Positions 7,886-17,069 of a stretch of DNA of 64,000 nucleotides are shown here, in pieces; the first letter of the stretch is position 1; each line of letters begins with the position of its first letter. Below the pieces are notes generated by a model. That model was not told where the DNA came from, searched no databases, and saw nothing but the letters and a program-made list of their open reading frames with translations. The position numbers and the translations under genes are program-made. The stretch comes from Hungatella sp. UBA3048 (GTDB lineage Bacteria > Bacillota > Clostridia > Lachnospirales > Lachnospiraceae). The DNA is taken from the NCBI GenBank assembly GCA_002367105.1, contig DFCS01000020.1, positions 62,001 to 126,000 on the forward strand, read 5' to 3'.

Positions 7886-9370
7886 ATGCAAAAGAATAAA
7901 GGAAGAATGAGTTGGAAAGCATTTTGGCTTTTATTGATAAACCCTCTGACAACAGCGGTATATCTTATGTTTTTGCAGCGCTTATACCGATTATGCCAGT
8001 TTGGAGGAAAGCGAAGGAATATTCCGATATTAGCAGGCTGTTTGGTATTTTTCTGTGTAATTCTCTTGATAGCGATTATAGCGGCAGTGAAAAAAGGGAG
8101 AAGAGAAGAAGAACAAACTAATATTTTGAAAGAACCTGTATTACATAATAAGAATAAAAGCCGATGGTTATATAGAGGTTATATGTCCGTGCTTCTTTTA
8201 TTCTATATAGGAACTACATTATTTTATGGTGAGAAAATTGTACATAGCGCCAGTAATTTTAATGGAAAATTATCATGGTTTTTATATGAAAGAACCCATA
8301 AAAGGACTATAGAGATTTCTCATGATAATGTATTTTCTGGTGGAGCAGATAAAATGATGGCCGATTTGGAGCAGAAGCTTCATATGCCGGAAGATCTATA
8401 TGTTGCCACCAGCTTTAATCTTCATTTCAAACCAGATGGAACCGTAACTTCGTTGGAAACCTATTTGTATGGAAAAGATGATAAAGGAAAATTAAAGACC
8501 TATCTGATCAGCTATGATGGGAGCAAGTCAAACCGTGCGATTGTTTATTTGGATGGATCAGTATCGGAACAGGACAAAGACCGTAAGAAATTGCAGCCAA
8601 TGCTTGACATTCTAAAACAAGTGAATCTGGAAGAAGCTGTGCAGCAGTGGGGGGAAGAAGAATACGGTATCGTTTATTATGGAGTGCGGGATTGGGAAAA
8701 TAATACGACGGGAATTATTTGGATGGATTTAAATGAGGGCAAAGCGAAAGCTGAGACCGGTTCCAATATTCGAGGGTATACGGTATCTGTGTATGTTCCG
8801 GGCAAAGAAAATGAAATTACGCCTATACGCTATCTGGCAGCATCAGAAGAGGAAGAGCAATCTGGCAGCGAAGCAATGTCTGAAGATAAGCCTTCCGCAA
8901 TCAATCCAGATGAAGAATTTCAATTTGAAAATGGTGACCGGTTCCGTCTGAATGTAACAGATGCCGCTCTTGGCAGCCGCTTTTACACCCTGGAGAGCAG
9001 TGATGATGGAGGAATAAACTGGAAGGTTGTGAATCAAGATCCGTTTTTAGGTCAGACAGGGGTGGCTGCAGGCATTGCCTTTATTGATGAAAAGCTGGGA
9101 TTTTTCTGTCTTTCACATAATGGCGGCGATGAGGCAGAGCTATACCGGACTAATGATGGCGGAAAAACGACTGAGCCAGTAAAGCTTCCGTATTCCTTTA
9201 TGGATAAAGATCCGGATCAGAATGCCCCGTTTGATTTCCCCCAAATGCCATATGAAGAAGATGGGATTCTGAAAATGGTGATAGGACAGGGGGCTGATGG
9301 GGGGCAAGAGGTACTTTACCAATCAGCAGATGGAGGAATCAGCTGGGAATTTGTTATGGAGAACAGATAA
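7886..9370 (+). CDS. Membrane-anchored protein with Asp-box (BNR-like) repeats
   Basis: Unknown function. ATG 7886 is chosen because TTGGAGG ends nine bases upstream; the ATG at 7877 touches the ribosome site. The 494-residue protein has three hydrophobic helices in the first 120 residues (near 9-26, 42-61 and 91-108). A long extracytoplasmic part follows. The last 150 residues contain Asp-box-like motifs: SSDDGGINW, RTNDGGKTTEP and SADGGISWEF, the pattern S/T-x-D-G-G-x-x-W of beta-propeller enzymes and binding proteins such as sialidases and YCF48-type factors. Only about three repeats are visible, too few for a full propeller, and no sialidase catalytic Arg/Tyr set is apparent. It follows the YARHG protein by 20 bases in the same transcript. 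Confidence 0.68.
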   Translation: MQKNKGRMSWKAFWLLLINPLTTAVYLMFLQRLYRLCQFGGKRRNIPILAGCLVFFCVILLIAIIAAVKKGRREEEQTNILKEPVLHNKNKSRWLYRGYMSVLLLFYIGTTLFYGEKIVHSASNFNGKLSWFLYERTHKRTIEISHDNVFSGGADKMMADLEQKLHMPEDLYVATSFNLHFKPDGTVTSLETYLYGKDDKGKLKTYLISYDGSKSNRAIVYLDGSVSEQDKDRKKLQPMLDILKQVNLEEAVQQWGEEEYGIVYYGVRDWENNTTGIIWMDLNEGKAKAETGSNIRGYTVSVYVPGKENEITPIRYLAASEEEEQSGSEAMSEDKPSAINPDEEFQFENGDRFRLNVTDAALGSRFYTLESSDDGGINWKVVNQDPFLGQTGVAAGIAFIDEKLGFFCLSHNGGDEAELYRTNDGGKTTEPVKLPYSFMDKDPDQNAPFDFPQMPYEEDGILKMVIGQGADGGQEVLYQSADGGISWEFVMENR

Positions 9371-9410
9371 GGAAGATATTTTCTAAAGAATTTGGGATAA
9401 GTTTCAATAA

Positions 9411-9445
9411 AAGTAGCACCTATTTATGTGGGGGCTGCTTTTTTG
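9411..9445 (+). terminator. Intrinsic terminator after the Asp-box protein
   Basis: AAGTAGCACC (9411-9420) faces GGGGCTGCTT (9431-9440) with one G-U and one mismatch, then a T-run (9439-9444). It ends the two-gene membrane-protein operon. Confidence 0.65.
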
Positions 9446-9488
9446 TTCCTAGTTGTCACACGTTTTATCTGGTAAAGTATCTAATCCA

Positions 9489-9811
9489 ATGATTCCAATA
9501 ACCACAGTTATGCGTCAAAACGGCAAAACCATACCGCAGATTAAGGAACTGCCTCAGGAATCTGCGAAAGGACAGGAATAAATGAAATAGCTGCATTTCC
9601 AGAGCAGGTTTCCAAGACGGTTACCAAAGGTTACTGTGTCTGGAGTGGAACAGAGGAATATAAAGTAATTAAGATTGAAAGAAGGAGCAGATGTGTTTTG
9701 TCTGATAAAAGGGAGGAGCCGGCAAGATCGGGGGAATCCTGCCGGCTGTATGAAAAAAAGTTTTATTTAAAAGGGGTATTGGCCTCTTTACAGTTATTAA
9801 TATACCTTTAA
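9489..9811 (+). pseudogene. Possible decayed ORF in the 9371-9998 gap
   Basis: ATG 9489 opens a 30-codon frame (MIPITTVMRQNGKTIPQIKE...) ending at TAA 9579-9581. A shift near 9578 continues a protein-like frame beginning INEIAAFPEQVSKTV and running to TAA at 9809-9811. Composition looks like coding sequence interrupted by one frameshift. I do not recognise the parent family. The rest of the gap to 9998 shows only the terminators listed. Confidence 0.3.
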
Positions 9812-9951
9812 ATTGTGACGGGAGTTTGATAAAACTGTGAAGAGTTTGTGAAAGGAGAAGAAGTGAGGTTCCTTTGTTTTTCTGAATCCCAGCTACGGAG
9901 GTAAGGAAATACAGGTTTCTTAAGAAATACCCGTAAGATAAGGATAAAAAC

Positions 9952-9984
9952 TAAAAAACCAGCAGGCTGGCTAAGACCTGCTGG
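9952..9984 (-). terminator. Terminator of the minus-strand unknown gene
   Basis: CCAGCAGG (9959-9966) and CCTGCTGG (9977-9984) are perfect 8-base arms. Read on the minus strand they are followed by a T-run (A-run 9953-9958 on the plus strand). It lies just past the stop codon of the gene ending at 9999. Confidence 0.75.
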
Positions 9985-9998
9985 GCATTAAGTAATAG

Positions 9999-10592
9999 TT
10001 ACAATACTTGGACATGTAGTGCATCAGCTTCATTTGGAATAATTGTATTTTGAAAATTGGTATGAGCCACGACCACGTCCACTAATAAACCAGGATGAAG
10101 CGAACGGAGAGGAACAGGGTTGCTGTCTTTGTCTCGGATTGTAGTGATATTGCTTATATTAAATTTAATTTGATTATCTGTATTATTGGGATCGCCAGTA
10201 TAGAGAAACGAGTTATCGATATCTACTTTTGCGATTCGATCTATAACAAAGCTCAGTGGGGGCTGATTGTATGTTCTTGCAACAATTAAATCGGCATCAA
10301 CCTGCGGCGGATTGAGCATTGCATTAATTGGTGAAAATAAGGAATCAACCAACATGCCTTTTTCGATGTCGGATAAGATTATATGATAGCCGTATGAATT
10401 TAGTATGACAGTATTAATGGTAACATTAAGCCTTAAGGACTCGGTTAAGGTTTCATCATGTTCATAATTGGCGTAGAGAATGTCTAGATATCCGGTATTA
10501 TCAGTAATAAGAAAAACCTCATCAACCACTGCATTATGGATTTGCAGCATTCGTCCAATCTGCCTGATTGTACCTAAATTATATATGCGCAT
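9999..10592 (-). CDS. Hypothetical protein of 197 residues
   Basis: I do not recognise this protein. Translation is placed from the ATG at 10592 (MRIYNLGTIRQIG), preceded by AAGAGG; an upstream extension of 37 residues is hydrophobic and Phe-rich with no ribosome site and is probably not translated. The visible chain is mostly beta-prone, rich in Asn, Asp, Ile and Val, with no cysteine, signal peptide or membrane helix. A central block reads LYANYEHDETLTES then NVTINTVILNSYG, and two later segments begin with similar V-D patterns (VDADLIVARTYN, VDIDNSFLYTG). The look is of a small structural or spore-coat-like protein, but that is inference. It is monocistronic, with its own terminator, and points away from the frv-like operon. 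Confidence 0.55.
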   Translation of the reverse strand: MRIYNLGTIRQIGRMLQIHNAVVDEVFLITDNTGYLDILYANYEHDETLTESLRLNVTINTVILNSYGYHIILSDIEKGMLVDSLFSPINAMLNPPQVDADLIVARTYNQPPLSFVIDRIAKVDIDNSFLYTGDPNNTDNQIKFNISNITTIRDKDSNPVPLRSLHPGLLVDVVVAHTNFQNTIIPNEADALHVQVL

Positions 10593-10738
10593 TTGTGGCC
10601 TCTTAAGGACTTTACTAATTTTTATAATATATGCATAAAAATATTTAAGATACGTGTTATTACAAAGAAAGGGGAAATGATTGATAAAAAACCAAGAGAG
10701 CATCGTGTTTTTTCAGCTTAAAATATGGGACAGCCTAA

Positions 10739-10768
10739 GAGGAGTCTATTACGGCTCCTCCTTTTTCT
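10739..10768 (+). terminator. Plus-strand hairpin with T-rich tail upstream of the frv-like operon
   Basis: GAGGAGTC (10739-10746) pairs with GGCTCCTC (10753-10760) with one G-U, followed by CTTTTTCTTT. No intact plus-strand gene precedes it, so it may insulate the operon from upstream readthrough. Confidence 0.5.
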
Positions 10769-10790
10769 TTCCGCCACCTGTCACTTTCTA

Positions 10791-10819
10791 ATGACAAGGA
10801 ATGAATGGAAAGTTATACT
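10791..10819 (+). promoter_or_regulatory. Candidate promoter of the frv-like operon
   Basis: ATGACA (10791-10796) and TATACT (10814-10819) are 17 bases apart, 39 bases before the start codon. TGTCA (10779-10783) and TGACA (10792-10796) form a short inverted repeat over the -35, a possible operator. Confidence 0.45.
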
Positions 10820-10857
10820 GCTTAGGAGCATAATAAAACCAGAAGGAAAGTGATTGT

Positions 10858-12741
10858 ATGATACAGGATTTGACACAAAAGCAGATACAGCTTTTGAATT
10901 GCCTGATGCATCAGGATAATGCTATTGATGGGGAAGAGTTGGCGAAACGGCTAGGAATCTCTTCCAGAACGGTAATGCGGTATCTCTCGGTTTTAAGTGG
11001 GGAACTGAAAACATTTGATGTGTCCATTTCCCGTAAGAGGGGACAGGGGTATGCTTTAGAGGGAAACAAGGCGGCATTAAAACCTCTTCTTACCCAGAAA
11101 GAATACCGCCAGAAAGATGGAGATAAACGGATTCATGAGATGATTCTGGAAATCATCGACCGGGATGAAATCACCATTGAGAAACTCAGCGAAATCATGT
11201 TTTTAAGTTCTTCCACTATAAATAAAATGACCGCCGATGTGAAGGAATTTTTAGGCAGATACAGGCTGACCCTTGCCGGTAAGCCTTATTATGGCCTCTC
11301 CATCACGGGTGAGGAAACAGATATCCGCACTCTTTTGGGGGACATTGGCCTGGATTACTGCAATACAAAGCTTGTGAATACAGGAATTTACAACATTTCT
11401 GAGGAAGAGCTTGACCGGACAGATGAGCTGGTGTTCGGATGCATTCAGGAATACGGAATGATAGTGGCAGATATGGATTTAAACAATCTGATTGCAAGAA
11501 TCATCATCGCCCTTTCGCGGAACAGAAAAGGGCGTCAAGTCTGCGGAATGAAGCTTGGAGTCTCCATCTCCGGCCATAATTATCAGATGATACGCTCTAT
11601 TATGGAGGCTCTGGGTAAGGAATTCCATATTGCGGTTGCAGAGGAGGAATGCTTCTATGTCATGGTTTGTTCCGGTTTTATGGGATATAACTTAAACCTT
11701 GCGGATACCGCTGGCTGTGAGGAAATGCAACGGTTCGTCAATGACTTTTTAGCGGAAATTTCCGAACTTACAGGGATTTCTTATAATCAGGATGAGAAAG
11801 TGATGAATGTTTTAAGCATGCACTTAAAGGCCCTGATGCAGAGGGCCAGAGCCGGAAACTACTCGCCCAATCCCATTATCGGACAGATTAAAAACAGCTA
11901 TCCTCTGGAAATGAATTATGCCATCCTGATGGCACAGCGCTTTGAGGAGCGGTTCGGCGTTTCCATCAATGAGGATGAGATCGGTTATCTGACCGTTTAT
12001 TTAGGAGTTTATGAGCCTAAGGCCGGAGAGCGGATTAAGGCGGTGATCCTATGCAATTACGGAATCGGCACTTCACAAATGATTCTGGAGAAAATTCAGA
12101 GCGAAGTTCAGAATATATTTATCTGCAGTGTGTATCCGGTCCGATATTTAAAGCTGGCTTTGGACCGGAAGCCGGATGTGATTATATCAGCGGTTCCTGT
12201 GGATGAGTATGAGGGAAATGTTCCTGTAATCGTTTCCCATGACTTACTGGGCGAGAAAGCGATTTCCGGAATTCAGGAGCAGATCTGGCAGAAGATCTGC
12301 ATTGAAAAGGAGTTAATGCAGTATTTTGACCCGGACTGCTTTGGGTATATCAGTGCGGAGAACCGGTTCCAGGCCATTAAGAAGCTGGGTGCTATGCTGG
12401 AACGAAAAAAAGGTATTGGAAGCCAGATGATAAACGCCATAGAAAAGCGTGAAAGGATCAGCTCCACAGAGGTTGGAAACCTGGTGGCCGTGCCACATGT
12501 GCTGATGCAGGGAGAATTCTCTTCCTGTATTGCTATAGGTATTTTGGATAATCCCGTCCAATGGGGAAGTGAGATGGTTCAGATGGTATTCTTAGCCTGC
12601 TTTAACCAGTCTGGAAATCAGTATGCCCGGATTTTCAGAACGCTGTATAAAGTGGTCCACTCAGAGGAACTGGTGCGCCGCCTCATACAGGCGGATGATT
12701 TTTATACATTTCAAAACATTATGTGCGGGAGAGAGGTGTGA
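10858..12741 (+). CDS. BglG/MtlR-type transcriptional regulator with PRD and PTS domains
   Basis: PTS-controlled activator for the operon that follows. The 627 residues show, in order, an N-terminal winged HTH (about 5-65, with RLGISSRTVMRYLSVL), a second HTH (about 90-150), two PTS regulation domains (about 165-390), an EIIB-like domain with the P-loop cysteine in CNYGIGTSQMIL (near 400), and a C-terminal EIIA-like domain (about 480-627). PRD histidines and the EIIB cysteine are phosphorylated by HPr or EII proteins in this family to report sugar availability. The order matches MtlR/FrvR-type activators, not the short BglG RNA-binding antiterminators. It overlaps the EIIA gene by one base (TGATG), so it heads the operon. 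The ribosome site AGAAGGAAAGTGA is typical. Confidence 0.88.
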   Translation: MIQDLTQKQIQLLNCLMHQDNAIDGEELAKRLGISSRTVMRYLSVLSGELKTFDVSISRKRGQGYALEGNKAALKPLLTQKEYRQKDGDKRIHEMILEIIDRDEITIEKLSEIMFLSSSTINKMTADVKEFLGRYRLTLAGKPYYGLSITGEETDIRTLLGDIGLDYCNTKLVNTGIYNISEEELDRTDELVFGCIQEYGMIVADMDLNNLIARIIIALSRNRKGRQVCGMKLGVSISGHNYQMIRSIMEALGKEFHIAVAEEECFYVMVCSGFMGYNLNLADTAGCEEMQRFVNDFLAEISELTGISYNQDEKVMNVLSMHLKALMQRARAGNYSPNPIIGQIKNSYPLEMNYAILMAQRFEERFGVSINEDEIGYLTVYLGVYEPKAGERIKAVILCNYGIGTSQMILEKIQSEVQNIFICSVYPVRYLKLALDRKPDVIISAVPVDEYEGNVPVIVSHDLLGEKAISGIQEQIWQKICIEKELMQYFDPDCFGYISAENRFQAIKKLGAMLERKKGIGSQMINAIEKRERISSTEVGNLVAVPHVLMQGEFSSCIAIGILDNPVQWGSEMVQMVFLACFNQSGNQYARIFRTLYKVVHSEELVRRLIQADDFYTFQNIMCGREV

Positions 12742-13205
12742 TGATGACGAAGGAAGTAATCAAAAAGGATTATATTTTTACCGGGATGGAATTTGGGAGT
12801 AAGGAGGAAGCGCTTCGTTCCATCGCAGAGCAGGCGGTAAGCTTAGGGCTGTGCCGGGATGTGGAAGGAACTTATCAGGGCTTTTTGGAACGGGAGTCTC
12901 AGGGCCCTACCGGCATGGAGGACGGGTTTGCAATACCTCATACCCGTTGTGAATCCGTAATTCAGACGGGAATCATTGTAATGAAATCGAAAAATGAACT
13001 GGAGTGGGAATCCTTTGACGGCAAGCCGGTTCATATTATGATCGCCTTAATTGTTCCAAAGGAAAACTACGGAAATGAGCACATACAGATTCTGGCCTCC
13101 CTCTCCAGAATGCTGATGAAACAGGAATTCCGGAACAGGCTTATGGAGTCTGATTCCGCCGGGGAGATTTATGAGGTCATTCATCAGGCGGTGTCTTTAA
13201 ACTGA
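12741..13205 (+). CDS. PTS fructose-family EIIA component
   Basis: Phosphocarrier that takes phosphate from HPr and passes it to the EIIB encoded next. The 154-residue chain is a single PTS_EIIA_2 domain with phospho-His67 in GFAIPHTRC. Two adjacent ATG codons (12741, 12744) follow GAGAGAGG; the first overlaps the stop codon of the regulator gene. The substrate is set by EIIC and unknown. Separate EIIA, EIIB and EIIC genes with peptidases downstream resemble the E. coli frv locus, where EIIB and EIIC are fused. Confidence 0.9.
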   Translation: MMTKEVIKKDYIFTGMEFGSKEEALRSIAEQAVSLGLCRDVEGTYQGFLERESQGPTGMEDGFAIPHTRCESVIQTGIIVMKSKNELEWESFDGKPVHIMIALIVPKENYGNEHIQILASLSRMLMKQEFRNRLMESDSAGEIYEVIHQAVSLN

Positions 13206-13284
13206 TGAAATTCATTTGAGAAGTTGATTCTTCTGGGGACGCCCGGATGTAAATATAAAAAATAATGAGAAAAGAGGAAAAATA

Positions 13285-13602
13285 ATGGCAAAGAGAAAAT
13301 TGGTAGCATTATGTGCATGTACCATGGGGCTGGCTCATACCTTTATGGCGGCTCAGGCCTTAGAGGATGCGGCAAAGGAGCTGGGATACGACGTAAAGGT
13401 GGAGACTCAGGGAGCGGATGGAATTCAAAATGAGCTGACCCCGGCAGAAATCGCTGAGGCAGATATTATTATTCATGCCGTTGCCATTGCGCCCCAGAAT
13501 AATGAGCGCTTTGATGCTTATGATATTTACGAAATCGGCCTTCAGGACGCAATTAAAAATGCAAAGGGGATTATTCAGGAAATTGAAAGCATAGAAGATT
13601 GA
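13285..13602 (+). CDS. PTS fructose-family EIIB component
   Basis: Phosphorylates the sugar as it enters through EIIC. The 105 residues form a single PTS_IIB_fruc domain. The phosphorylated residue should be Cys12 in CACTMGLAHTFMAA (family pattern C-P-T-G-x-A-H-T; here the Pro is replaced by Thr, and T-G by M-G). The gene begins behind AAGAGGAAAAATA, 79 bases after EIIA, and is followed by EIIC after 30 bases. Length is normal for a stand-alone EIIB. Confidence 0.9.
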   Translation: MAKRKLVALCACTMGLAHTFMAAQALEDAAKELGYDVKVETQGADGIQNELTPAEIAEADIIIHAVAIAPQNNERFDAYDIYEIGLQDAIKNAKGIIQEIESIED

Positions 13603-13632
13603 AAAAACGAAAGATAAGGGGGATAAAAGAAG

Positions 13633-14895
13633 ATGGCAATTACAAAGAGGAGTGCATTGACAGGACAGGCAGAAAACAAAAATACAGGCAGCTCCAATAA
13701 GCCTGTACAGCAGAAGCCGGATATTCAGGAGAAAAAGGGGATTTGGGATACATTGTCACGTCACGTAATGACCGGTATCAGCAACATGATTCCATTTCTG
13801 ATCATGGGCGGACTGATTCTTGCATTTTCACAGCTTATTCCGTATGTAATCCTGAGCGTGGATCCGTCCATAGGCATTTTGGATGCCATGAACAGTGGGG
13901 CTTATGAAGGATTTAACTTATTTCTTTTAAAATTTTCCGAATTATGTGCGAACTTTGGAGGAACGCTGTTCGGATTTGCAATTCCTATGTTTGCGGCTTT
14001 TATGGCGAATTCCATCGGCGGCAAGCTGGCGTTTCCTGCCGGTTTTATCGGCGGCCTGATGGCCACGAAACCTACCGCAGTTGTGAGCCTTGTGGATGGA
14101 ACCTGGACGGCTGCCTCGCCTGTAGCTTCTACATTTTTAGGAGCGCTGATCATCGCCATAGCAGCCGGGTATTTTGTAAAGTATTTGAACCAGAAGATGA
14201 AAGTGAGCCACAATATGCTGGCATTCAAATCCACTTTCCTGATTCCCATGCTGGCGGCTGTATTTGTCATGCTGGGCATGCATCTGGTGGTAACGCCTCT
14301 TGGGGGAATGTTGAATAGCCTGATCAAGTCGGGACTGTCGGCAGCCGGAAAGGCAGGGTCTTATGGGTATACCATTGCTCTGGCTGCTGCTACGGCCATT
14401 GACCTTGGCGGTCCCATCAACAAAGCAGCCGGGTTTGTGGCACTTGGATTTACAACCGAAAAGGTACTGCCCATTACTGCCCGTGTGGTTGCCATAGTCG
14501 TTCCTTCCTTTGGATTGGGACTAGCGACCTTGATCGACCGTCTGGTAGTAAAGCGCCATGTGTTTGACAAGCAGTTCTATCCTCAGGGGAAGACTGCCAT
14601 GTTTCTGGCGCTGATGGGAATCTCTGAGGGAGCTATTCCCTTTGCCCTGGAAATGCCTAAGGTGATCATACCCTCTTACATGATCGGTGCCATATGCGGT
14701 TCCCTTTCTGCCACTATATTCGGTGCGGTGCAGTGGTTCCCGGAGTCTGCTGTATGGGCGTGGCCTCTGTGCCAGAACATTCCGGCCTATATCGCAGGAA
14801 TCGTGGTCGGAGCCGTGGTGACGGCTTTGCTGGTCATCTTTATCCGCAACAACATGATACTAAAAGGCAGGCTGACGGTAGATTCCAACGACTGA
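13633..14895 (+). CDS. PTS fructose-family EIIC permease
   Basis: Membrane channel component, 420 residues, with about nine to ten hydrophobic helices after a polar N-terminal tail of roughly 45 residues. Family features include GISNMIPFLIMGG (about 49-61), the Gly-rich GGKLAFPAGFIGGLMATKP segment, the DLGGPINKAA motif (about 256-265), and the late GISEGAIPFA segment with the conserved Glu. These match PTS_EIIC_2 permeases of the fructose/mannitol superfamily. It carries no EIIB or EIIA fusion. The start follows AAGGGGG. The substrate is unknown; the linked peptidases and C-S lyase hint at a sugar or polyol attached to an amino acid or peptide. Confidence 0.9.
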   Translation: MAITKRSALTGQAENKNTGSSNKPVQQKPDIQEKKGIWDTLSRHVMTGISNMIPFLIMGGLILAFSQLIPYVILSVDPSIGILDAMNSGAYEGFNLFLLKFSELCANFGGTLFGFAIPMFAAFMANSIGGKLAFPAGFIGGLMATKPTAVVSLVDGTWTAASPVASTFLGALIIAIAAGYFVKYLNQKMKVSHNMLAFKSTFLIPMLAAVFVMLGMHLVVTPLGGMLNSLIKSGLSAAGKAGSYGYTIALAAATAIDLGGPINKAAGFVALGFTTEKVLPITARVVAIVVPSFGLGLATLIDRLVVKRHVFDKQFYPQGKTAMFLALMGISEGAIPFALEMPKVIIPSYMIGAICGSLSATIFGAVQWFPESAVWAWPLCQNIPAYIAGIVVGAVVTALLVIFIRNNMILKGRLTVDSND

Positions 14896-14914
14896 TAGGA
14901 CAGGAGATGGCAGA

Positions 14915-16000
14915 ATGGAATTCCATCTGAAAAGTGGATGGCAGTTTATGGAACGAAACGGTCTGGAGGGACTGTTGCTGGTATCCAGAGAAAATAAATT
15001 TTACACGGCGGGGCTATACAGCGGCAGCGGCTATGTGCTGCTTACTAAAAAGGGCTGTTATTCCATTGTGGATGGACGGTATTATGTCCAGCAAAAGGAG
15101 CGGATGGCCGGAGCCCTGAAGGAGATGAATGCCAGGGTTTTGCTGGCGGACAAAAACTGCGGGTACATAGAACACATAAACCGGATTGCGGAGGAAGAGT
15201 CTGTCAGAAAACTGGGCTTTGAGGCTGAGGCTGTCTCTTTTGCCCGGTACCAGAAACTGAAAGAGGGACTGATGTCAGAGCTTGTGCCAGTGTCACCGGA
15301 TTCCATTCGCATGGTGAAGACGGATGATGAGATTTCCTGTATAAGCAGGGCCTGTGAGATTGCTGACCGGGGATATTCCTATATCCTCGGTCAGATCAAA
15401 GCAGGAATGACGGAAAAACAGGTGGAGAACCGCCTGATTTATTATATGAAAGAACTGGGAGCACAGAAAGAGTCCTTTGATGTGATTGTTGCCAGCGGGA
15501 TCAATGGCGCTATGCCCCACGCCAAGGCAGGTCATAAGGTCATCGAAGCCGGAGATTTTGTTACCATGGATTTCGGCGTCCGGGTGGGCGAATACTGTTC
15601 TGATATTACCCGAACCATTGCGGTGCAGAGGGTTGATCCTAACATGCGTCAGGTATATGAGACCGTGAAAAAAGCCCAGGAGACGGCGATCCGTGCCACT
15701 CGTCCGGGAAAAAAATGCAGTGATATCGACCGGGCTGCCAGAGACGTGATTGAAAAAGCAGGATATGGCCCGGCATTTTCCCACAATCTGGGTCACGGTC
15801 TGGGGATTGCCTGCCATGAACTGCCTGATTTCGCACCTGGAGACGAAAGGGTTCTGGTGCCCGGTATGGTCATGACTGTGGAACCTGGAATCTATTTAGA
15901 AGGGCTTGGCGGCGTGCGCATAGAGGATGATGTACTGGTTACGGAAGAGGGCTGCCGCCTGCTCACATCCTCGCCCAGGGAACTGACTGTTGTGGGATAA
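14915..16000 (+). CDS. Xaa-Pro peptidase, M24 family
   Basis: Cytosolic di-metal aminopeptidase that would release an N-terminal residue before proline or split X-Pro dipeptides. The 361 residues have a creatinase-type N-terminal domain (1-130) and a pita-bread catalytic domain. Metal ligands are visible in TMDFGVRVGEYCSDITR (two Asp), HNLGHGLGI (His), EPGIYLEG (Glu) and GVRIEDDVLV (Glu). It lies 19 bases after EIIC; ribosome site ACAGGAG. A PTS operon encoding two metallopeptidases resembles E. coli frvABXR, which has one (FrvX); this suggests that the imported compound or its product is a peptide, but this is inference. Confidence 0.9.
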   Translation: MEFHLKSGWQFMERNGLEGLLLVSRENKFYTAGLYSGSGYVLLTKKGCYSIVDGRYYVQQKERMAGALKEMNARVLLADKNCGYIEHINRIAEEESVRKLGFEAEAVSFARYQKLKEGLMSELVPVSPDSIRMVKTDDEISCISRACEIADRGYSYILGQIKAGMTEKQVENRLIYYMKELGAQKESFDVIVASGINGAMPHAKAGHKVIEAGDFVTMDFGVRVGEYCSDITRTIAVQRVDPNMRQVYETVKKAQETAIRATRPGKKCSDIDRAARDVIEKAGYGPAFSHNLGHGLGIACHELPDFAPGDERVLVPGMVMTVEPGIYLEGLGGVRIEDDVLVTEEGCRLLTSSPRELTVVG

Positions 16001-16013
16001 GGAGTCTGGTTAT

Positions 16014-17069
16014 ATGGATAAAGAATTTTTAAAAGAATTATGTGAGGCCGGGGCAGTGGCATCCAATGAACGCCGGGTTAGGGAGGTACTTCGGAAAAAT
16101 TGCATGCCCTATGCCCGGGAATTAACTTATGACGGTCTTGGCAGCATCATTTTCACCCAGAGGGGAGAAGGCCCGTCGGTCCTTTTGGCCGCCCATATGG
16201 ACGAGGTGGGGTTTCTGGTGCGGTCCATTTCCAGCCAGGGGATGGTGATGGTGCTGCCCGTGGGAAATGTGCGGACCTTTTCCGGATTTATGCAGGAGGT
16301 GACGGTCACAACCGCCGGTGGCATGGATTATAAAGGAATATTAAACGCAGTATATGACGTAGATAAGAAAGAGGCAGCAGGCCTTTATGTGGATCTGGGG
16401 CAGGACAGTTTAGAGGAGGTTTTGGACCTTGGAGTACAGCCTGGAGACATGGTTACTTTCTCTTCCGTTTTCCGGGAATATGAAAATGGCCGTTTTGCCG
16501 CCAGGGCCCTTGATGACCGGGCAGGCTGCTGGGTGATGGGAGAATTAATGAAACGGATGGCTGGGAACGTTCATCCGAACCGTATCAGCTATGCATTTAC
16601 CAGTTCCGAGGAAGTAGGTACAAGAGGCGCAAAAACAGCGGCAAGAGCAGCGCTTCCGGATATCTGTATTGTATTGGATGCGGCCTGCAACGGCAGCGAG
16701 TTCGTGCGTGACCACACCAATAACCGTCAGATTGGAAAGGGGCCGATGATCGTTCACTATGACAAAACCGTTGTAAGCAGCCGTGCCATGGTGGAACTGG
16801 TACGCCGTTGTGCAAAGGAGCTGGATATCCATGTGCAGGATGATATGTTCTTAAACGGAGGAACGGACGGCGGTGTGCTTCATCAGGATGGAACAGGACA
16901 TCCAACTGTGGTGCTTGGCATTCCAACGCGCTATGGGCATTCTCCCTATTCCATTGCATGCTACCGGGATATGGAGCAGATGGTGGATTTGCTGGAATGC
17001 CTGCTTAAGAAGCTGGATAAAGAGGCCTGCAGGCAGATCGGATTTGAGGCGGAAGTGTATGAAGTATGA
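16014..17069 (+). CDS. M42-family aminopeptidase (FrvX-like)
   Basis: Cytosolic zinc or cobalt aminopeptidase of the tetrahedral (TET/FrvX/glutamyl aminopeptidase) group. ATG 16014 is taken as start because AAGGAG precedes it; translation is 351 residues. Ligand motifs are LLAAHMDEVGF (His, Asp), ALDDRAGCW (bridging Asp), TSSEEVGTRGA (catalytic Glu and ligand Glu), VLDAACN (Asp) and RYGHSPYSI (His). A PDZ-like insertion lies at about 75-150. FrvX of the E. coli frv operon is the closest context match. The stop codon overlaps the next gene by 11 bases, indicating translational coupling. Confidence 0.9.
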   Translation: MDKEFLKELCEAGAVASNERRVREVLRKNCMPYARELTYDGLGSIIFTQRGEGPSVLLAAHMDEVGFLVRSISSQGMVMVLPVGNVRTFSGFMQEVTVTTAGGMDYKGILNAVYDVDKKEAAGLYVDLGQDSLEEVLDLGVQPGDMVTFSSVFREYENGRFAARALDDRAGCWVMGELMKRMAGNVHPNRISYAFTSSEEVGTRGAKTAARAALPDICIVLDAACNGSEFVRDHTNNRQIGKGPMIVHYDKTVVSSRAMVELVRRCAKELDIHVQDDMFLNGGTDGGVLHQDGTGHPTVVLGIPTRYGHSPYSIACYRDMEQMVDLLECLLKKLDKEACRQIGFEAEVYEV

